Shown: piece after piece, positions 60,401 to 64,000 of the stretch | Layout of the letters: every line of letters begins with the position of its first letter | How positions within the stretch are numbered: the stretch's first letter is position 1 | Source of the DNA: Ifrita kowaldi | Lineage: Eukaryota > Chordata > Aves > Passeriformes > Cinclosomatidae | Assembly: GCA_013398055.1 (NCBI GenBank) | Contig: VZRS01004053.1 | Coordinates: 334,315 to 398,314, forward strand | Direction of reading: 5' to 3' | DNA length: 64,000 bases | The notes under the pieces: model-generated | What the model saw: the letters and a program-made list of their open reading frames with translations, nothing else | The model's database searches: none | What the model was told of the DNA's origin: nothing | Position numbers and translations under genes: made by a program

Positions 60401-63400
60401 AATTGAATTTTGCTAACAAGAGAACAAAAATCTGGAAAACAAAATTATTCATAACATAATTACTCCATGTAGCATGGAGCAACCACTTGATTATAAAAAG
60501 GGGTGAGGGAGTTACTATGTCTAAACCTTGCATAAGACATTAGGACACTTTACAAGTTGGTGCTTCATGCTCCGTAGGAAATGAAAACAAAAAGCCGAAG
60601 TGATCTGTAAAAGAAGCAGATGCCTTGTATGAAGAACATGACCAACAAAACTGGCTGGGAAAGCAGGAATGCTGGTTAACAAACAATCTCATAATTCCAG
60701 AAATTATCTTCATTTGTGCACTAGGGTGAAACCAAGATCTTTCTAAAGTATTGCAGCCCCACTCTGAGCAATCAACAGTCCTTTTCTGACACTTCATTCC
60801 CAGAATCTGTAATATCAAAAACCTGGGGACTGGGGAAGGCTCCTGAGATGTTTGACACCCAACTAAATTAAATTAAATTATTTATGTCTCCCTATGAGTT
60901 GCTTAAGCATAGTAAGATAATTTTTAATTAAGCCACTTCTAAAAAGGCATTTCTCTTGTAAACTAGGTACTGAACACCTGTCACAGGACCAATCACATGC
61001 TGCAGATTTAGGATCCCCATCCAATATGCCACTCCCTCCCTGATCTTATGACTTTTTGACATTCATCAAAGAGAAGCAGTCCAAGGAAAGCAGAGTTAGA
61101 TACTCTGATTTTATAATACGGGACAGGTGCTCCTGAAGTGCTTGAAAGCACGTGAAGCAGACGGGGCGTTAGAACATGAGCATGATCCCCGCAGGCAAGA
61201 ACCCAACCCAGCAGACTCTTCCTTGCCCTTAAGCTGGTTATCTCTGGTTTGAAGAAAATTCCTCCCAATAGAGCAAGTTTTTATATTAATGTTTTGTCAA
61301 CATCTACTTATAAACTTCTACAGTGATTTATAAATGCTGATTTGTCAAAGAAATTTCTACAAAAAATGATTCAGAAAAAAGATCTTATAACGTAACACCC
61401 CCTGTAATTAGTATAGAGAGAGACATAAGTTTAGTAAATGCAACTTGGCTGTGTTGTATTCCTTTTCTTACATGAATTAAAGTAGCTCTTTGCACACTAA
61501 CTTTCTCAAGTCAGTCTGCAGGGCAGTAACATACAGCAACAGGCAGGATTTAGAACAACTGCTGACTGCTTTTTCAAGAAATGTTGAGTTTTGCATTGAT
61601 GAGGACTCAGCTGCCTGTCTTGTGGCAGTTTTGTTTTGGGGTAACTCAGTCTCTGCTCTAGTTATAATACTTACCTAGTTTACTATTTTCACAAAGAAAA
61701 TGTAACTGTACACTGCATTTCTAAAGGTATGTGAGAAGCAGTACACTCCACAAGAACAGAAGAAACACTGTTTGCAGGGAAGGGTGTCTCTGCTTCTCAG
61801 AACCTGCAGATCAAAACAGTCCATGACTTAATTGTATGAAATCATAATAATTACACGTTGCCCACAAAAGTAGTTATGAATTTGCTTTGGTCTTTACCTA
61901 AAGGTTCTAGCCAGTGATACTGCAGCTTTTCAAACTGGATAAATTTGAAATGTATGCCATGAGTTTGAAAATGTCATCTAAATTAAATTCGCTGTATCTC
62001 TTGCACTGCTTCATGCAATGCAGTAGTATTACTGGACATAAGCAACCGTTGGCCCTCAGCTTTTAGGATTCAGTTAAAGCAGCTCAATGTGGTTTTTAAA
62101 ACCTTATTCTTGTTTATGATATGGAGATTAAGGTATTTGCTGGCAAACAAAAGAACAAATGATTATGTGATTCTTGCATCCCTCATTTTGACAGAAAATA
62201 CGTTGTTCCTTTTAAAATACAGTAGGTTAAAAAATAAGATTTCCATTTCTTTTTTATTTTCTGGTGAACGCAGGAAAAAAAGCCTGATTTATTGAGGTGT
62301 TTCTTACATAAAGCTAAATATTTTTCTAAAAATATTGTGGTTCAGATTTTTTTAACTTCTTCAGCAGGCATTGCTTTACAAATTCTTGCTTGTTCAGAAA
62401 AAAAAAAAAATCACCTGAACTTATTTATTGTCCAAGAGTTTTTCATTATTTTTGTTTGGAAAGAAAGTTCTTGTTCAAGGTTAGTTTTATAAAATCTGAG
62501 TTAGGCAAGGTTTTTATGTGGAGATATACACTCTTCAGATGTTTCATGGTAATATCAAGAGGTTAACAGGTGGTTTAGAAATATTTTGAAAAGGGTTCTT
62601 TTTGTGCCATCTGTTGTATTTAATCCCTATAAGATAAAGTACTGTGAATCAAGGTTTCTCTTGCATGTTTTGTCAGTCTGCAACTGACTCTTATAGTCCC
62701 ATCCCTGAAAATAAATACCTAACTTACCTGTACTGTTGCAGACAAGTTGCTCGTGCTTGCATTTGCAAAGTTTTGCTCTTCCATTTTGCACACAAAATAA
62801 AACTTACTGTGTATTAATTTGTCATATAATTATTCAGGGGAAAAAAAGAAACTGAAAAGCAGCTTCTCTATGTATTTTAATTAATTGGTAACTGAAGATG
62901 ATTTTTTAGAATTCATGCAATTATGATGGTGAAATATTAACCATCTCAAACACAGAAAGGGAGGAGTTTTCATATTTCCATGGGCATGGTTACTGGATTT
63001 AATACTGTGCCTGATCAAATAGGCAAGGATTTGACTACAACAGAGTGATCGAACAGTGGAGCAATTAAATAACCTCCCTGGAAGCTTCAAAGGAGGACCA
63101 AAGATAGACACATCTTGTACTTCATATTGCAAGCAGAAGTTTTACAAAGAGAAGTTTTGTATTGTTTCAAGAGTTGCAGATTACTGAAGCAAAAGGACTT
63201 TCTGCAAACTCACAGGACTAAGGGTGAGTCCAACCATCTGTTGCAGGGGGCCACAGTGTGCTTGCAGCCCCTAAGTGGTCATCCAGGAGTCATCCAGCCT
63301 GTAGCCTCGGGCCAGGAAGAGAAGGGCGACCCAGCACAGAGTGGAGCTGCAGCTGCCACTACTTTTGCAGGAGAGGTGGGAGTTATTACTAAAGACTCAC

Positions 63401-64000
63401 TACTACAGTGGCCAGCAGGGTACAACACAATTCTCCCCCTGTAAGGATGGTACCTGATCAGCCCAGCAGCTAAACAGCCACTGGGTGGAAAGATTTACGT
63501 AACTGAAAAGTTATAACTATTTGATATTAGCAGGTCTAAATCCCAGGAGCAAATTGGTCCCTTTTTTCTTTACCAACCTCCAAGGAACAAAATGGTGACT
63601 GTCCCATTCTAAGTATGGCAGAAGAGGTACAGAGTAGGAGCATTTCCTAATTGCTGGTTTTCAAGCACTGTGCAAATAAACTGTCCTGCTACTAAGCTGC
63701 GGCCAACATGCCTCCATTTGAGATGGCTCCGGGTGAACTTATTGAACTTCGTTTAATCTACTTTTCCACCACTGTATTTATAAAGGCTGGAAGTAAAAAA
63801 GTGATTAAAAATCATAATAAAATTATTTTGAAAACACTTCCTTGACTAAATATTGTCCAATATTCATTTTGGGTACCTTGAGATATGCTGGATTTCTATA
63901 TAACTTCCCATGACGCACAGAATTATTTTGGAAACTATTAAAAAGCTGTGGATTTTGTTTACATTTTGGCATGCATGGGTTTAAAAAAAACAAACAAAAA

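Larger units (their letters stand above)
42577..64000. other. Gene-free region upstream of AASS
   Basis: AT-rich DNA with only short, unrelated open frames and no exon with family-level similarity. It holds CR1 scraps (48147-48205, 53036-53097), a SINE (57312-57460), a 29-base A run (45498-45526), an A-rich simple stretch (46545-46586), a 15-base A run (48919-48933) and the 297-bp assembly duplicate. In human the next gene beyond AASS is far away, which fits a desert here. Confidence 0.65.

Noticed and set aside
63115..63444. 109-codon open frame near the right end
   Set aside because: No recognisable domain and no splice partners; the GC-richer second half looks like unassigned repeat DNA.
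1..64000. CRISPR arrays, operons, bacterial insertion sequences, ribosome binding sites
   Set aside because: The window is animal nuclear DNA with spliced genes; no such structure is visible.

Overview
This is vertebrate nuclear DNA, almost certainly from a bird. It holds split genes with GT-AG introns, several CR1 LINE 3' ends, and a tRNA-Ile-derived SINE with a CR1-like tail, a type I know mainly from songbirds. Two genes are recognisable. PTPRZ1 (+ strand) is present only as its last nine coding exons, 391-6835, followed by a 3' UTR to about 7733. AASS (- strand) is present in full as 23 coding exons between 40186 and 15260, giving 928 codons plus stop. The genes converge tail to tail, the same order and orientation I know for human 7q31. 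Every exon-exon phase was checked and closes in frame.

Layout: 1-390, intron. 391-7733, PTPRZ1: the end of the active D1 phosphatase domain, the whole inactive D2 domain and a PDZ-binding C-terminus. 7734 to about 13945, intergenic, with a CR1 scrap, homopolymers and a perfect hairpin. About 13945-15259, probable AASS 3' UTR. 15260-40194, AASS, whose introns carry a retroelement remnant, a CR1 piece, two MIR-like SINEs, a 187-bp tandem duplication and a hairpin. 40195 to about 41700, intron in the AASS 5' UTR. About 41700-42332, a CpG-rich block broken by single Ns, the likely AASS promoter. 42577-64000, gene-free AT-rich upstream DNA with CR1 and SINE fragments.

The two genes have unrelated jobs. 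PTPRZ1 is a neural and glial receptor phosphatase. AASS is the mitochondrial enzyme that starts lysine breakdown. Their adjacency is conserved synteny, not a pathway.

I found no undescribed biological system. The most useful unusual points are two exact direct duplications (244 and 297 bp), each abutting single-N gaps and best read as false duplications of the assembly; the Asp-for-Cys replacement in PTPRZ1 D2; and the old SINE and retroelement copies. All homology statements rest on recognition from memory, because no search could be run.
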